DNA from: Corella eumyota
Lineage: Eukaryota > Chordata > Ascidiacea > Phlebobranchia > Corellidae
Direction: 5' to 3'
Length of the DNA: 64,000 nucleotides
Assembly: GCA_963082875.1 (NCBI GenBank)
Contig: OY720097.1
Location: forward strand, 2,046,001-2,110,000
A program made the translations under genes and the position numbers. Below are positions 60,301 to 64,000 of this stretch, one piece after another. How positions within the stretch are numbered: the stretch's first letter is position 1; every line of letters begins with the position of its first letter. A model generated the notes under the pieces. The model ran no database searches. It saw only the letters and a program-made list of their open reading frames with translations, and was not told where the DNA came from.

Positions 60301-61021
60301 AGTGCATTTGAATTCTGTCAGAAAATGAATTTGTCAATATTGAAAATAAAATTTTGTTTGTTTATATTTTTAACTATTTGTTTAGTTTGATGGATGGTAT
60401 TGTTATCTTTACTTTATGTCATTTTTTTATTTTTTGACATTAAAAAATGAATTTACTTTTTAAAATCGTTTTTAAGTTAAAAACAAAGTGTAAGAAATGT
60501 TAAAATATTTTTAAAAACAAAAATTGCTTTTTTAAAGTGCATAAAATACTTAAAATGCTAAAATAAATAAATTTTTATTAAAATTTTATTGTCATATTAA
60601 TTTATATCAAACTTTATCAAAATTGGTGAATGGAAAAATTTAAAACTGTTTAGTATTTAACTTAAACCCTTAAATCTTTACCAAAAATCAAATAATCCAC
60701 CAAAATGAGCTCCTTAAAGTAGATAGTTCGTAATGACATGTTTTCGGACTACAAACATCTAATTCTGGGTATACACGCTTGATTGAGCATAATTATGACG
60801 TAGAACCTAAAAATTTTTACACAACGTAAGTCCTAAAGAGCAGTGTTCAGATTTTTATAAACAAAATTTTAGAAGAAATATTTTGGGGTAAATTTTAGAG
60901 TAAGTTTGGACAAAATAAATATTTTTAGCGCGTAATTTTTTTAAATTTATGTTAGATTGGTTATTCAACAGCGTTGAGCAGTTTGAGATAATAAAAACTA
61001 TGTTATGCTTTCTAATTTTAA
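57329..61021. other. Intergenic region between CDK1 and gene J
   Basis: 3.7 kb without a convincing gene. An open frame on the minus strand at 57188-57517 is the antisense of the last CDK1 exon plus 3' flank. TGACGTCA occurs at about 57338, 57410, 59316 and 59850. At 58790-58885 a less AT-rich stretch holds GGTTACC ... GGTAACC, a possible hairpin or small inverted-repeat element. The rest is AT-rich. Confidence 0.5.
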
Positions 61022-61167
61022 GCTGCTGATTAAGTGCTGGCACAGCAGGAGTTTATACCGTTTATAGCGCCCTAATCAAGGGCGCTACAGCATAAGATCA
61101 GCATATAAGGTTCGAACCCAGGACCTTATGTAGTGAAGCTAAGTTTTGACCACTACACCATATATTT
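61022..61167 (-). mobile_element. Partial tRNA-derived SINE (head half) upstream of gene J
   Basis: Head half of the main family on the minus strand: GCTGATTAAGTGCTGGCACA, AGGGCGCTACAGCATAAGAT, and a tRNA-like part with TTGACCACTACACCATAT at its end. The tail half is absent. Confidence 0.75.
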
Positions 61168-61250
61168 TAATATTATTTTAAATAAATATTTAATTTTTTT
61201 TTAGCGTTTTTTTTAGTTTTGTATTTAATAAAAAATTATATAATTGTATA

Positions 61251-63975
61251 ATGCTTGCTTCCTCTACTCCTATGACGTCACCACTGATGATGTCATCGTA
61301 CCCGGTCACCGTGGCAACGGTGTCGCCCGCTTCGTCGTCACGCACCGACGCTTCACTCTCACCCAATCACGTGAACTCTCACTCGGAGATAACCCTTGAC
61401 CTCCACAACTCACCGGTTGCTATGACCAATCCAATCTCTATGGAAACGAATGCGCATGCGCACAACAACACCGAGCGCAACGAAGCCGCGAACTCGATTC
61501 TTGCTCTAGAACATTCGCATCAGGACATCGTTCCATTGTATCCACTTATGACGTCACAACTGCCTCCGCAATACAATCCCGACACCATGCGACTTCAATC
61601 CGACGTCAGCTACGAAGCTCTTCAAGCTGTGACGTCACAATCAATCAATCATCAACACAATCATCCCCATGAGAACAATCACAACAACAATGGCGACGAT
61701 CGACGTCATCACAATCTCTCACAATTGATGGGCGTGACGTCACAGCCTGTTGGTGACGTCACCGCGGTACCGTTTATGGGCGACATGCTCCCGCCACAAT
61801 CTATGCATTCCTACAATCATAATGACGTCATAAACCGTGTGCAATCAAGCGATAACAACGTGCAAATGCCACCCATATACGTGCAAATGCAAAACGGGAC
61901 AATTCAGGTAAATTTTGAAATAATTTTTTTTTTTTTTTAAAACTTAATTCGTGTCTAAATTTTAAAAATTTTTCCACTGTATTATAAAGTTGAAATTTTG
62001 TTTTACAAAACTGTACTTTGGTTTAAAGTTTCGATTAATTTGATGTCTTTTTATTTTTAAATTAAATTTTTTAGGTCATTTTCTTGCATATTTTTAAAAA
62101 TATTCTTTTTTTTATTATTTTTTCCTATTTTTTCTATGCAAAATAAAATTAAAATTTTTTTTAAGGCGATCCCTTTTCAAACTGGAAATTCCAATTCTTC
62201 TGTTGCTGCTCAACTTGCTAATTTATCAGGAATTTCTCAGGTTGAAATAATCTCTTAAAATTTTCAACAATTTAAAATGAATTTGTAAAATTAAAACTCT
62301 ATTTATATTAGTGGCCTTTGCTCTATTCTGTAAAATATATAAAAGTGCCAAATTTTTAATATTTTGTATTTAAAATTTTCAAATCTTTTTAAAATGTTGT
62401 TGGTTTCAGCCTCTGAACGGAGATTTTCAGCTTAACGGAGAAATTATTCAACAATCTGTCGAAGGTCTGGTCCCCCTAAATAACAACAACAACAACAATA
62501 ATAACAATATTAACAACAACAACAGAACAAAAACAGGGAAAATGAAAAGTGGAATGAGGACTAGTAAAGGTTAGCTTGTTTTATGATTTCTATTTTTAAT
62601 TACAGAGTAGAAATTTCAAATTAAAGATCATAGGTTGTAACTTTTACTCTTCAGGCTCTATATAATATTGGTCTATTTTCTATTCCTAATGTAATTTGCA
62701 TAGCCTAGTATAAGGTAACTTTTTAACCCAGCTTATTCTAAAGATGGATTTAAATCAGTTAAAGTTAAATAAAATTTAGATAAAACATTTTAAATGTAAT
62801 AGATAGTCGGGATATAACATAAAATATATTTTGAAGAAATTAAGTCAAATTCTTAGCCTTGACTTAAGTTATAGCCAAGAATATACCTTAACAAATCTAG
62901 TTAAATTTTTACTATTCGAAAGTATGTAAATTGTGTTTATTTAGATATTTCGTTTAGGACCTACAAGGTAAAATATTAAGATTGATTGTATTGTAATTTT
63001 GCTTCCATTATTCTACAAAGTCTCAGGCTCGGTTGACTTAAGATTAGTTCTAGTTATTTAACTTAAGATACTGCGACGCCAAAAACCTTAAAAACGGCGC
63101 CAAATTAAGCGACCAATGAATTTATAATACGACCACGAACACTATGACCCAAACATTGTTGTGGGTCACGTGACCTTGTTATTGGTGTTAGGACTGAATA
63201 GTTTTTCAGTCAATGGTACGAACGCTACATTGGTCTTCCGTATCGTAATATCGTATGTTTCAATGCGCTTCTATTTCGTCATAGTGCGTTGATAGTGCGG
63301 AAATAGAAAGGGAATTTACCATGTTTTGAAATCAGAATTCTGTTGTATATTATATTTATGTTTACAGCTTTTTCATTCGATTTTTGGCAAGATTAATACT
63401 TTTTTAGAAACCTTTAAATGACAGTTTATATCTTGAAATAATTTAAGTTATGTTTACTCGAACGTTTTAGCAATAATATTTAAAAATAAAATCCTCTATA
63501 AAAATGCTTTTAAAAATAATTTTTCAAGTTAAACGAATCAGAAAAACAGTTTTCTATTTGTGAGCTCAATAAAGTCCGATCAGGTTACCTGGTTACAGCT
63601 CGTTGCCAGGCAACAACAAACCGTGACTGGTCGGGGTTCAACAAAATTGCTGAAACTGGAATTTTTACTCCAAATATTTTGACTCGGAATCTTCAATCGA
63701 GCATTACGAGTTGATGAACCGAAAAGTTGATCTGAAAGATGGGAATTTGATAAAGATGGAACTCAAGTTAATAGAATTAAACAAAAAACATACCATCCAA
63801 TATCAATAAACACCCTTTTTTCTACAATTTTATCAAAATAAGCACCAGCCATTGCAATTCAATTTATTGCTTCAATCTTTTATGACGTCACAATAGTCAT
63901 TTTTCTCACAGGTGTCTGTTGACGCCAACTATCCTGCCGTGCAAGCAGCGCGTTCTGCTTCACTAAATCTTTCAG
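61251..63975 (+). CDS. Unrecognised His/Asn/Ser/Met-rich protein, 5' part only (gene J)
   Basis: Exon 1 (61251-61907, 219 codons) is open and strikingly richer in GC than its surroundings. Consensus-fitting junctions then join in-frame exons 62166-62240 and 62410-62569. A further candidate exon, 63912-63975, is open only in a phase that does not follow directly from 62569, so another exon must lie between them or it is a false call. The gene continues beyond the window. The protein is low in complexity: Ser/Thr/Pro/Met-rich start, a His/Asn-rich stretch (HQHNHPHENNHNNN), PPIYVQMQNGTIQAIPFQTG and a poly-Asn run. This composition is usual in transactivation regions of metazoan transcription factors, but no DNA-binding domain is visible and I do not recognise the family. 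The first ATG is chosen for the open frame; the frame is also open a few codons upstream after possible acceptors, so the start is uncertain. Confidence 0.55.
62484..62523 (+). repeat. AAC/AAT trinucleotide repeat coding poly-Asn in gene J
   Basis: A run of AAC and AAT codons, broken once by ATT, encodes an asparagine tract. It is prone to length change. Confidence 0.85.
62570..63911. other. Large intron region of gene J with possible regulatory sites
   Basis: A CACGTG E-box in a palindrome (GTCACGTGAC) lies near 63166. GTTGCCAGGCAAC, a symmetrical RFX X-box-like site, is at 63602-63614. The stretch 63550-63720 is less AT-rich than most introns here and may include an unrecognised exon. Confidence 0.4.
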
Positions 63976-64000
63976 GTATGTTAAGTTTCGGTTTACCCCG

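Noticed and set aside
61022-61167. Promoter element of gene J
   Set aside because: The block matches the SINE head family, so its presence before gene J is an insertion rather than evidence of a dedicated promoter.

Overview
The window looks like nuclear DNA of a tunicate, most probably a Ciona species. It is very AT-rich, with compact genes, many short introns, scattered tRNA-derived SINEs and a striking excess of the palindrome TGACGTCA. The predicted proteins are chordate-type. No bacterial operons, ribosomal RNA, free-standing tRNA genes or CRISPR arrays were seen. All gene models were built by eye from splice signals, reading phase and comparison between paralogues in the window; none is backed by transcript data.

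Layout. (1) 1-9.4 kb, + strand: four tandem C-type-lectin-like receptor genes, of which the first is only a last exon. Each complete one has a signal peptide, one CTLD split over two exons, a Ser/Thr-rich stalk, one membrane helix and a tyrosine-bearing tail. The middle gene is a mosaic: its ectodomain is nearly that of its left neighbour, and its stalk, helix and tail resemble its right neighbour. Its tail carries two ITAM-spaced tyrosine pairs. (2) 10.3-13.3 kb, - strand: a small cysteine-rich WBP1/VOPP1-like membrane protein with a PPxY motif. (3) 15-52 kb: an expanded cluster of KAP-family P-loop NTPases (Kidins220/NKPD1-like, without ankyrin repeats): E and F on +, G and H on -, I on +, plus an inverted partial copy of F and two exon-2 relics. 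E, G and H close in frame over 13 to 17 exons. F has one apparent 1-base frameshift, and I has a nonsense codon. H appears to run on into a C48 (Ulp1/SENP-type) cysteine protease plus a PHD-like zinc finger, and it contains a triplicated exon. E, G and H carry an RRM-like insertion that F and I lack. (4) 54-57.3 kb, +: a complete CDK1 gene. (5) 61.2 kb to the end, +: the 5' part of an unrecognised His/Asn/Ser-rich, regulator-like protein.

The intergenic DNA is full of duplications: inverted repeats inside the KAP cluster, a PIF/Harbinger-like MITE present in only one of two inverted copies, tandem repeats and SINEs.

Functionally, the lectin receptors could be surface sensors with kinase-coupled tails, and the KAP proteins membrane-embedded ATPases. 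No direct link between the two clusters is shown by the sequence. Both are fast-evolving tandem families of the sort seen in recognition or signalling loci, which is inference only.
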